Source: Saprospiraceae bacterium
GTDB lineage: Bacteria > Bacteroidota > Bacteroidia > Chitinophagales > Saprospiraceae
Assembly (NCBI GenBank): GCA_027031145.1
Contig: JALVEG010000657.1
Coordinates: 1 to 8,308, forward strand
Length of the DNA: 8,308 bases
Direction of reading: 5' to 3'
Shown here: positions 1-5,820 of the stretch, piece after piece
How the letters are laid out: every line of letters starts with the position of its first letter
Numbering within the stretch: position 1 is the stretch's first letter
The notes under the pieces: model-generated
What the model was told of the DNA's origin: nothing
The model's database searches: none
What the model saw: the letters and a program-made list of their open reading frames with translations, nothing else
Program-made: the position numbers and the translations under genes

Positions 1-50
1 TCTGATAGGTAGACTCATTCATAATATGGTTTGAAAATACCTGATTCCTC

Positions 51-104
51 TCCTTCTCCTTTGGTAATTTTATCTTAAACCGGTTATAATTCAAAGGAGA
101 AGGA
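51..104. repeat. 13-bp inverted repeat with purine/pyrimidine arms
   Basis: The arm TCCTTCTCCTTTG at 51-63 is perfectly repeated in inverted orientation at 92-104, with 28 nt between the arms and an 8-bp palindrome AACCGGTT at 78-85 within the loop. Apart from the innermost base, one arm is all pyrimidine and the other all purine. It could be the end of a transcription unit lying to the left (a short plus-strand frame stops at 32-34), a protein-binding site, or the edge of a small degenerate element. There is no T-run directly after the right arm, so a classic intrinsic terminator is unlikely. Confidence 0.6.
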
Positions 105-245
105 GGGTGATTAATATTTATGCCATTAAAAAATACTTATTACAAATTATTAACGGTTTTAATCTTATAAGTTGAATTCGATTAATCTTAATCAACAACT
201 TAGATAATTAGTAACTAATCATGGCATAGATGACTCAAATTTTGG

Positions 246-419
246 TTAAAAAGCACTTGGGATGGCCTCTTCTGTTTTAGATGTTTTATTGATTTTAATA
301 TTGCTCCGAATATTAAATTCAGGTATTTTATTGAAATTGGAATCATTTCCGAATATACAAATCATACCCGGACTACCCCTTCCGGTCGTTTTCATAAAAA
401 AATTGTATTCAATTTTCAT
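246..419 (-). CDS. Doubtful small ORF, 57 residues
   Basis: The frame begins with ATG at 419-417, directly preceded by an in-frame TAA, and ends with TAA at 248-246. The product would be a small, soluble, polar peptide with a glycine-rich stretch (TTGRGSPG, residues 11-18) and no recognisable domain, membrane segment or signal peptide. It lies in otherwise non-coding AT-rich DNA. A promoter-like box on the same strand lies about 180 nt upstream, which is long for Bacteroidota leaders. It may be a chance frame or a remnant. I do not recognise it. Confidence 0.15.
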   Translation of the reverse strand: MKIEYNFFMKTTGRGSPGMICIFGNDSNFNKIPEFNIRSNIKINKTSKTEEAIPSAF

Positions 420-601
420 TTAAACTAATTTTAATAGGTTTGAAAATAAAATTTTAATAAAATGGCACAATTGTTATGATAATATCAAAAGATCATTGAT
501 AAATATTAATCAGAACGTTTGCCTTTTTTTCTATTGCTTTATTTACTGTTGTGGGGAAGAATATAATTCAACATTCACATAAACAACATCAAATTACGCT
601 G

Positions 602-609
602 CAAATATA
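602..609 (-). promoter_or_regulatory. Possible minus-strand -7 box
   Basis: Read on the minus strand, this is TATATTTG followed by CAGC, a perfect match to the Bacteroidota -7 consensus TAnnTTTG. No TTTG or TTG -33 element is present at the expected 19-21 nt upstream, where the DNA is almost pure A/T. Transcription from here would run leftward into DNA without a convincing gene. Confidence 0.25.
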
Positions 610-714
610 TTATATTTTTTTATAATATGTATATTTTATTTACTTTTTTTTATTTTTTTTTTGAATTTATGATTTAATAGTGGTCAAATAAAATTTCAAT
701 TGCTTATTTATTTA

Positions 715-746
715 TTTGGAATTTCATAAAATCTTGTGCAATTTTG
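715..746 (+). promoter_or_regulatory. Putative ssb-gldE-gldD promoter (Bacteroidota type)
   Basis: TTTG at 715-718 is followed by a 20-nt spacer and CAATTTTG at 739-746, one base off the -7 consensus TAnnTTTG. The spacing is that known for the Bacteroidota primary sigma factor. Transcription would start near 752, leaving a leader of about 15 nt before the ATG at 768. The box overlaps the possible TTG start at 744, which argues against that start. It would drive ssb, gldE and gldD together. Confidence 0.45.
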
Positions 747-767
747 TTCTTTCAAACAATAATATTT

Positions 768-1202
768 ATGGTAAACAAAGTAATTTTAATCGGAAATTTA
801 GGGAGAGATCCTGAAGTAAGACAATTGGAAAGCGGAACAAAAATAGCCAAGTTCTCTTTAGCTACAAATGAAAACTACAGAGACAGAAATGGGGAATGGC
901 AAAAAAAGACTGAATGGCATAATATAGTTTTATGGGGAAATCTTGCTGAAAGAGCTGAAAAATATCTTCATAAAGGAAATACAATTTATGTTGAGGGAAA
1001 GCTAAGTACACGAAAATGGCAAGATGAAAACGGTAATGACAGATATACGACAGAAGTTACAGGATTAAACTATAAAATTCTGGATAAAAGAGAGAATACT
1101 GATTCTCAACATATATCTGAAAACAAACCTGCCGAAAATATTGTTAAAGCTGCAGAACCTGATATCAATAATGACGATCCGGTTGACGATTTACCGTTTT
1201 GA
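768..1202 (+). CDS. ssb: Single-stranded DNA-binding protein SSB
   Basis: SSB coats single-stranded DNA in replication, recombination and repair and recruits partner enzymes through its acidic C-terminal tip. The 144-residue product opens with MVNKVILIGNLGRDPEVR, the standard start of the SSB OB-fold. Further OB-fold landmarks are TEWHNIVLWGNLAE (about residues 48-61), KGNTIYVEGKLSTRKW (about 69-84) and DRYTTEV (about 91-97). After a short polar linker the protein ends in DDPVDDLPF, the conserved partner-binding tip. I chose ATG 768: the in-frame TTG at 744 would add eight residues not found in the family and overlaps the promoter-like box. The gene ends 23 nt before gldE and probably heads that operon, an arrangement known from gliding Bacteroidota. 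The length is normal and the frame intact. Confidence 0.97.
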   Translation: MVNKVILIGNLGRDPEVRQLESGTKIAKFSLATNENYRDRNGEWQKKTEWHNIVLWGNLAERAEKYLHKGNTIYVEGKLSTRKWQDENGNDRYTTEVTGLNYKILDKRENTDSQHISENKPAENIVKAAEPDINNDDPVDDLPF

Positions 1203-1225
1203 ATATTCACTAAATAAAAAATAAA

Positions 1226-2638
1226 ATGGAATTGGATGTAGATCCTCCGAGTTTGTTTATATCAATTTTTTTTATTGCTTTTTCAGCTTTCAACACAAGT
1301 CTGATATTTTCGGTATTTATTCTGTTGGTTTTGATAATATCTTCAGCATTGATATCCGGTTCAGAAATCGCTTTTTTTTCAATTACGCCGGATCAACTCA
1401 ACAGTCTGAAACTTGAGTCTTCAAAGAAATCCGAAACAATAATCAAACTAAAGGAAAAGCAAAGCAAGCTATTGGCAACAATATTAATAACCAACAATTT
1501 TGTGAATATCGCAATAGTTTTGGTTTCTGATTATATATTAAAGAATTTTTTAGCTGATGATCTAATGAGTTCATGGGCATTGAAACTAAAAGAATATTCC
1601 GTTTTTTCATCATTTGAAACAACCTCTCTTATAAATATTATAAGTTTTACCATAACTGTTGTTGGTGTAACATTTATCCTGGTACTTTTCGGAGAAGTAA
1701 TGCCTAAAATATATGCAAGTGTCAATAATATAAAATTGGCAAAATTGATGGCAACACCAATTACTTTTCTCATGAAAGTTTTTAGCCCGGTTAGTAATTT
1801 ACTGGTTAATTGGACAAATATTGTTGAGCGCAGATTGGAAAAAAACAAAGGTATAGCCTCTGTCGCAGATAAAGATGAAATAAATGATGCTCTGGACATC
1901 ACGTTAAATTCGGATGATCAGGAACTTGATATATTGAAAAGTATTTTGAAATTCAGTGATGTATCCGTAAAGCAGATAATGAAACCTAGAATAGATGTCG
2001 TAGCAATTGAAGATGATATTATTTATGATGAGGTATTGAATATTGTCAGAGAATCAGGATTTTCCAGAATCCCTGTTTTTCATGAGGACTTTGATAATAT
2101 AGTTGGTATTTTATATGCAAAAGATCTTATTTCCTATTTGGATCAAAAAAGTGATTTCAAATGGCAAAATCTTATAAGAAAAAATATCTTATATGTTCCC
2201 GAATCCAAGAAAATAAACGAATTGTTAAAAGAATTTCAAAAACAAAAATTGCATATGGCAATAGTTGTGGATGAATATGGAGGAAGTGCAGGAATAATTA
2301 CCATGGAAGATATTATGGAAGAAATATTAGGAGAGATCATAGATGAATTTGATGAAGAAAACAAAACTGAATATGTAAAAATCGATAATAAAACATATAT
2401 TTTTGAAGGAAAAACCCTGTTGATGGACTTTGTCAAAGTATTTGATGAAGATATTGATATTTTCAATAATTTCAAAGGAGAATCGGATTCTCTTGCAGGT
2501 TTAATACTTGAGATAAAAGGTGAAATTCCTGAAAAACAGGAAAAAATAGAAGTTGATAAATTCACTTTTATTGTAGAAGAAGCTTCAGACAGACGTATTG
2601 AAAAAATAAAAGTTATTTTTAATGAACAGAACATTTAA
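1226..2638 (+). CDS. gldE: Gliding motility-associated membrane protein GldE (CNNM/CBS/CorC-type)
   Basis: GldE is a membrane protein of the CNNM/CorC (hemolysin C-like) group, needed with GldD for gliding and the type IX secretion machinery in Flavobacterium; its exact activity is unknown. The 470-residue protein has a DUF21/CNNM transmembrane part at about 25-205, with hydrophobic segments near 25-50, 83-105 and 136-158 and the motifs SGSEIAFFSITPDQL (44-58) and FGEVMPKIYA (155-164). A CBS pair follows at about 248-375, including SGFSRIPVF (277-285) and VVDEYGGSAGIITMEDIMEEI (347-367). A CorC_HlyC domain ends the protein (about 383-466, with DSLAGLILEI). The ATG follows an A-rich leader 23 nt after ssb. 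The start MELDVDPPSL resembles GldE proteins, and the 3' end overlaps gldD by 17 nt. A generic CorC-like transporter is the alternative, but the ssb/gldD context makes GldE much more likely. Confidence 0.93.
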   Translation: MELDVDPPSLFISIFFIAFSAFNTSLIFSVFILLVLIISSALISGSEIAFFSITPDQLNSLKLESSKKSETIIKLKEKQSKLLATILITNNFVNIAIVLVSDYILKNFLADDLMSSWALKLKEYSVFSSFETTSLINIISFTITVVGVTFILVLFGEVMPKIYASVNNIKLAKLMATPITFLMKVFSPVSNLLVNWTNIVERRLEKNKGIASVADKDEINDALDITLNSDDQELDILKSILKFSDVSVKQIMKPRIDVVAIEDDIIYDEVLNIVRESGFSRIPVFHEDFDNIVGILYAKDLISYLDQKSDFKWQNLIRKNILYVPESKKINELLKEFQKQKLHMAIVVDEYGGSAGIITMEDIMEEILGEIIDEFDEENKTEYVKIDNKTYIFEGKTLLMDFVKVFDEDIDIFNNFKGESDSLAGLILEIKGEIPEKQEKIEVDKFTFIVEEASDRRIEKIKVIFNEQNI

Positions 2639-3221
2639 AATCTTTCTATCTTTTTTTCTGATTTTTCTCATACTCTCATGCAATGACAGTAAAACGGGAA
2701 TACCTAAACCCAGGACATATCCGAGAGTTGATTTTCCTGAGAAAAAATATGCATTATTCAATCCTGATAATTGCTCTTTTCAATTTGAAATCCCTGTTTA
2801 TTCCGAAGCTCTAAAGGATAATACTTATTTCAATAATAAAGCTCCTAATGACTGCTGGTACAATATTCTTTTCAAAAAGTTTAATGGAAATCTTTATCTT
2901 ACTTATTACCCGATTAACAACCGGAAAGATTTTGATAAACTAATTAGTGATTCTTTTACTTTGGTTTCCAAACACGATATCAAAGCATCAGGAAGAAAAG
3001 AAATAAAAATCCATAACAAATATGGAGCTACAGGATTGTTGTTCAAAATAGAAGGCAATGTCGCTTCTCAAACACAGTTTTTTATTACGGACTCTACCAA
3101 AAATTTCGTAAGAGGCTCCTTGTATTTCAGAAATAAAGTCAATACAGATTCTATGAAAATTATTCAGGATTTTGTTGATGAGGATATTTTACATCTGATA
3201 GAAACTTTTAGCTGGAAGTAA
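2622..3221 (+). CDS. gldD: Gliding motility lipoprotein GldD
   Basis: GldD is a lipoprotein required for gliding and T9SS function in Flavobacterium, working with GldE by an unknown mechanism. The 199-residue product has a lipoprotein signal peptide: a short basic start (MNR, K6), a hydrophobic core at 7-18 and the lipobox ILSC with the acylated cysteine at residue 20. The mature part carries the GldD signature PKPRTYPRVDFPEKKY (residues 29-44), then a cysteine-containing segment (NCSFQFEIP, and DCWYN near 77-81). The ATG lies inside the last codons of gldE, giving a 17-nt overlap that suggests translational coupling. The frame is intact and of normal length. No terminator is obvious after it, so read-through into ftsX is possible. 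Confidence 0.93.
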   Translation: MNRTFKIFLSFFLIFLILSCNDSKTGIPKPRTYPRVDFPEKKYALFNPDNCSFQFEIPVYSEALKDNTYFNNKAPNDCWYNILFKKFNGNLYLTYYPINNRKDFDKLISDSFTLVSKHDIKASGRKEIKIHNKYGATGLLFKIEGNVASQTQFFITDSTKNFVRGSLYFRNKVNTDSMKIIQDFVDEDILHLIETFSWK

Positions 3222-3261
3222 AATTTCACCTCCTTCTTTTTTCATATTTATTTTTTTATTA

Positions 3262-3269
3262 TATCTTCG
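3262..3269 (+). promoter_or_regulatory. Possible -7 box for ftsX
   Basis: TATCTTCG differs at one base from the Bacteroidota -7 consensus TAnnTTTG and would give a start near 3275 and a leader of about 20 nt before the TTG at 3296. No good -33 TTTG is present at the right distance; that area is a pyrimidine run. ftsX could equally be transcribed through from gldD. Confidence 0.25.
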
Positions 3270-3295
3270 TTAATTCAAATTAAAGATATTTTCAA

Positions 3296-4144
3296 TTGAA
3301 ATTCAAACCGGGTACCATATTATCTATTTTCAGTTTTTCCATTTCATTGTTTGTTTTGGGATTTTATCTTCTCATCCTGGTGCATATTTCCAAATTGATG
3401 AAAATAGTTAATGAAAGGACTCCTTTTATAATTGAACTAAAAGATAGTTTATCTAATTACCAAATAGACGTTTTAAAAAACGAACTTGATTTAAATCCTA
3501 ATATTTTCGATGTAGAATATATATCCAAAAAAGAAGGTTTAAAGATTATGCAAAAAGAATTGGGACAGAATATTTTGCAGGACAGTACCGTCAACCCTTT
3601 GAAAAATATTATCAAACTTAAATTGAAAGATGCTTTTGTCAAAGAAGGGAAAGTAAAAGAATTGACAGATACTCTGTTAACCAGACCGGAAATTGATAAT
3701 TGTTTTTATGAAAAAGAAGCTGTTTCCAGTCTAAAGAAAAATCTTACTACATTAAATTCTATTTTTCTTATCCTGGGAATTATATTTACTATAATTTCAT
3801 TCATACTCATTTATAACAATCTTAGATTCATACTACATGCTGACAGATTTATGATAAAAAGCATGGAATTGATAGGTGCCAGTCCCGCATTTATCAAGAG
3901 ACCTTATGTGAAACTTGCATTATCGATAGGATTGTATTCAGGAGCTATTGCAATAATGTTTCTTTTATTATTACTTTTGTTTTTCAATATCAAATTCAGT
4001 ATTTTCCAATCATTTCTCGATATCAATATCACGATAGTTATTATGACAGGGATATTTGTTTTTAGCCTGATCGTTCCCCCTTTATTCATCAATTTTCTTG
4101 TTGATAAATATTTGAAATTATCCGATAAACACCGATATAGTTAA
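3296..4144 (+). CDS. ftsX: Cell division protein FtsX (permease-like)
   Basis: FtsX is the membrane subunit of FtsEX, an ABC-transporter-like complex that does not transport but activates peptidoglycan hydrolases at the division site. The 282-residue product shows the expected four membrane segments (about 7-30, 152-174, 207-231, 241-268). The extracytoplasmic domain at 31-150 includes ERTPFIIELKDSLS and DVEYISKKEGL, as in Bacteroidota FtsX. The permease signature IKSMELIGASPAFIKRPY lies at 187-204. The start is TTG: an in-frame TAA at 3281-3283 blocks extension, and the first in-frame ATG comes only after the first membrane segment. The cytoplasmic N-terminus is thus only about six residues, shorter than usual. 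No ftsE is in the window, which is common because ftsE and ftsX are often unlinked in Bacteroidota. The gene is convergent with the downstream nuclease-family gene. Confidence 0.92.
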   Translation: MKFKPGTILSIFSFSISLFVLGFYLLILVHISKLMKIVNERTPFIIELKDSLSNYQIDVLKNELDLNPNIFDVEYISKKEGLKIMQKELGQNILQDSTVNPLKNIIKLKLKDAFVKEGKVKELTDTLLTRPEIDNCFYEKEAVSSLKKNLTTLNSIFLILGIIFTIISFILIYNNLRFILHADRFMIKSMELIGASPAFIKRPYVKLALSIGLYSGAIAIMFLLLLLLFFNIKFSIFQSFLDINITIVIMTGIFVFSLIVPPLFINFLVDKYLKLSDKHRYS

Positions 4145-4175
4145 AATAACTACTCAGGCAGGATCATTTTGATTG

Positions 4176-4201
4176 GAAAAACCATTTTTTTTTATAAAAA
4201 A
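4176..4201. terminator. Possible bidirectional termination region between convergent genes
   Basis: Only 60 nt separate the stop codons of ftsX and the convergent nuclease-family gene. They contain TGG-AAAAA-CCA followed by nine T (4185-4193), and a perfect 14-bp palindrome TTTTTTATAAAAAA at 4188-4201. The GC stem is only three pairs, so this is a weak intrinsic terminator at best; the position and T/A runs are the main support. Confidence 0.25.
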
Positions 4202-4204
4202 TAT

Positions 4205-5740
4205 CTAAACCTTTTCCCACTCATACCCGATAATATTCCTTTTTTCACGGCTAAATTCGATACCAATGAGGTAAATGTTTTTGAAGTTTTGGTATTTTTC
4301 ATAATATCTTTTCTCTTTGATTTGTTTTAAGGCATTGCCGGTAGCTTTTTCTGTCAGTTTAAATTCAAAAATAAATACCTTACCTTCGAGTTTGACCGAC
4401 AGGTCCATTCTACCGAGATTGGTGATATCTTCAGGGATAATGTCCAGACCGACACCGGCGAGGTATGTATATACAACGTTTGCATAATACCCTTCATATT
4501 TGTATAGCTCACTATTGGTGAAATTTGTGTATGGAATGGAAGCAAAAAGAGAAAAAAGAGCATCTCTGAATCCATCCAAATCTTCATTTCGCAACATATA
4601 TAAAATCTTCTTTTGATGTTTTAACTTTTCTGTTGTTTGAGTTGTCAAATAGGTAATAAAGAGGTTATTTAGGGATATACTTATTTCTTTATTTGGAATA
4701 GCCAATTTGTACTCTATTCCAAAGATATCTTCAATCCTTTCGGTAATTGTCAAATATCCGGTTTGCCATAATAAAGCCACCAATTCTATTCTTTCAACAT
4801 CAAAAGTATTCAATATTTCTTCATTAGCAGTAAAATTTTCCAATTCCGGAATATAATAATTTTGAGTTTTAAGCATATCTATCAGAAAAGAAGGATTGCC
4901 TGTTTCCCACCAATAATTTCTAAAATCGAAATTTTTACGTATAAAAAGCAAAATATCAAAAGGATTATAAACCTTATCTCCGAGATAATAATATCCATTA
5001 TACCATTTTTTCACTTTTTCCATATCCGCACCTTGCAAATGTTCACTGAAAACGGTTAATAAGTCATTGTGAGTATAACCGCAGATAGTGGCAAATTTTT
5101 CATCCAAAGTGATATCTTCAAGATTGTTCAATCCGCTAAACAGATTCATCTTCGAGAATTTACTAACTCCGGTAATAAATACGAATTGGATATAAGCATC
5201 ATTATCTTTTATCACACCGTAAAAATCTTTCATCGCATCACGCATTTCACGGGCAACTTCTTTATCAATAATATTATCAAGGATAGGTTTATCATATTCG
5301 TCAATAAGTACTACTACTTTTTGATTGTATTTTTCACTTGCTTTTTGAATTAGTTCTTTAAAGCATTCTTGAGGATCAGATGATAGACAATTGATACCAA
5401 CAGCTTTTTCTGCATCTTTCAGAGTGCTATTCAATCTTTTATTTAGTTTTTCAATATTATTAATAACTCCCGATCCCATACTTATTTTTAATACAGGATA
5501 CTTTACATCCCAATCCCACTTATCATAAATATACAATCCCTTGAAAAGTTCTTTATTTCCTTCAAAAATCTCTTTGAGTGTATCCAAGAACAAGCTTTTA
5601 CCAAAGCGACGCGGACGAGATAGAAAATAATAACCGGCTTTTTGAATCAAACTGTAAGCAATCTCGGTTTTATCAACATAGACAAAGTCTCCTTCAATTA
5701 TTTTGCTTAATGTTTGTATTCCGATTGGTAGATTTTTCAT
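4205..5740 (-). CDS. AAA-ATPase-like / PD-(D/E)XK nuclease superfamily protein
   Basis: This 511-residue protein belongs to the family annotated AAA-ATPase-like (PF09820) plus PDDEXK_9 (PF08011, formerly DUF1703), present in many copies in Bacteroidota and other anaerobes. Its biological role is not established; links to mobile DNA or defence are inference. The N-terminus has the family opening LPIGIQTLSKIIEGDFVYVDKTE (residues 4-26 region), a P-loop variant SRPRRFGKS (41-49) in which the first glycine is replaced, as is normal here, and a Walker B strand VVVLIDEYDKP (142-152). FITGVSKFSKMNLFSGLNNL (188-207) and the WYNGY box (246-250) are also family marks. The C-terminal nuclease fold shows GRMDL (443-447), FEFKL (458-462, the E-x-K element) and QIKEKRYYEKY (473-483), so D446, E459 and K461 appear intact. 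Length and frame are complete; ATG 5740 gives the expected N-terminus. It lies 80 nt after the T9SS protein gene and has its own promoter-like site. Confidence 0.9.
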   Translation of the reverse strand: MKNLPIGIQTLSKIIEGDFVYVDKTEIAYSLIQKAGYYFLSRPRRFGKSLFLDTLKEIFEGNKELFKGLYIYDKWDWDVKYPVLKISMGSGVINNIEKLNKRLNSTLKDAEKAVGINCLSSDPQECFKELIQKASEKYNQKVVVLIDEYDKPILDNIIDKEVAREMRDAMKDFYGVIKDNDAYIQFVFITGVSKFSKMNLFSGLNNLEDITLDEKFATICGYTHNDLLTVFSEHLQGADMEKVKKWYNGYYYLGDKVYNPFDILLFIRKNFDFRNYWWETGNPSFLIDMLKTQNYYIPELENFTANEEILNTFDVERIELVALLWQTGYLTITERIEDIFGIEYKLAIPNKEISISLNNLFITYLTTQTTEKLKHQKKILYMLRNEDLDGFRDALFSLFASIPYTNFTNSELYKYEGYYANVVYTYLAGVGLDIIPEDITNLGRMDLSVKLEGKVFIFEFKLTEKATGNALKQIKEKRYYEKYQNFKNIYLIGIEFSREKRNIIGYEWEKV

Positions 5741-5759
5741 AAAAAATGCTTTTGAAATG

Positions 5760-5791
5760 CTAATTTACTAAAAAACAATTATATTGTCAAA
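5760..5791 (-). promoter_or_regulatory. Putative promoter of the nuclease-family gene
   Basis: On the minus strand TTTG (5791-5788) is followed by 20 nt and TAAATTAG (5767-5760), one base off the TAnnTTTG consensus. The spacing equals that of the ssb promoter candidate. Transcription would begin near 5754, about 14 nt before the ATG at 5740, so the gene can probably be expressed independently of the surface-protein gene upstream. Confidence 0.4.
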
Positions 5792-5820
5792 CGGTAAATA
5801 TAATAGGTGTATTTCAGCAA

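Larger units (their letters stand above)
1..767. other. AT-rich intergenic region upstream of ssb
   Basis: No convincing protein-coding gene is visible on either strand over this stretch. It holds a 13-bp inverted repeat with purine/pyrimidine arms near the left edge, a small ATTAGT-A-ACTAAT palindrome at 207-219, a weak CCGGA/TCCGG hairpin at 368-385, a doubtful 57-codon minus-strand frame, an almost pure A/T segment at about 606-662 and the putative ssb promoter at its right end. In Flavobacterium johnsoniae and relatives mutY precedes ssb-gldE-gldD; no mutY-like protein sequence can be read here. A minus-strand frame is open from about position 136 to the left edge (possible starts TTG 94-92 or ATG 22-20), but it is too short to judge. 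Confidence 0.6.

Noticed and set aside
1..94. Minus-strand frame running off the left edge (TTG 94-92 or ATG 22-20)
   Set aside because: At most about 31 codons are visible, partly coded by the purine arm of the inverted repeat (KEKER); nothing recognisable, so it cannot be supported without the sequence to the left.
368..385. CCGGA/TCCGG hairpin
   Set aside because: Five base pairs with an 8-nt loop is within chance expectation and no T-run or gene boundary is adjacent.
505..530. AACGTT followed by a T-run as an intrinsic terminator
   Set aside because: The stem is only a 6-bp palindrome with no loop and the T-run is not properly placed; no gene ends just before it.
606..662. A/T-only tract as a replication origin
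   Set aside because: No DnaA-box clusters or iterons are visible nearby; such tracts are common upstream of genes in AT-rich Bacteroidota.
744..767. Upstream TTG start for ssb adding eight residues
   Set aside because: The added residues are not part of the SSB family start, the ATG at 768 gives the standard MVNKVILIGNLG, and the TTG overlaps a promoter-like box.
1531..1902. Long antisense frame inside gldE
   Set aside because: It mirrors the coding frame of a well-conserved gene, has no family resemblance and no promoter; the same applies to the antisense frame at 2236-2634.
5069..5353. Plus-strand frame antisense to the nuclease-family gene
   Set aside because: It is a shadow of a clearly conserved protein on the other strand; the frame at 4862-5059 and the plus-strand frames at 5969-6427 are rejected for the same reason.
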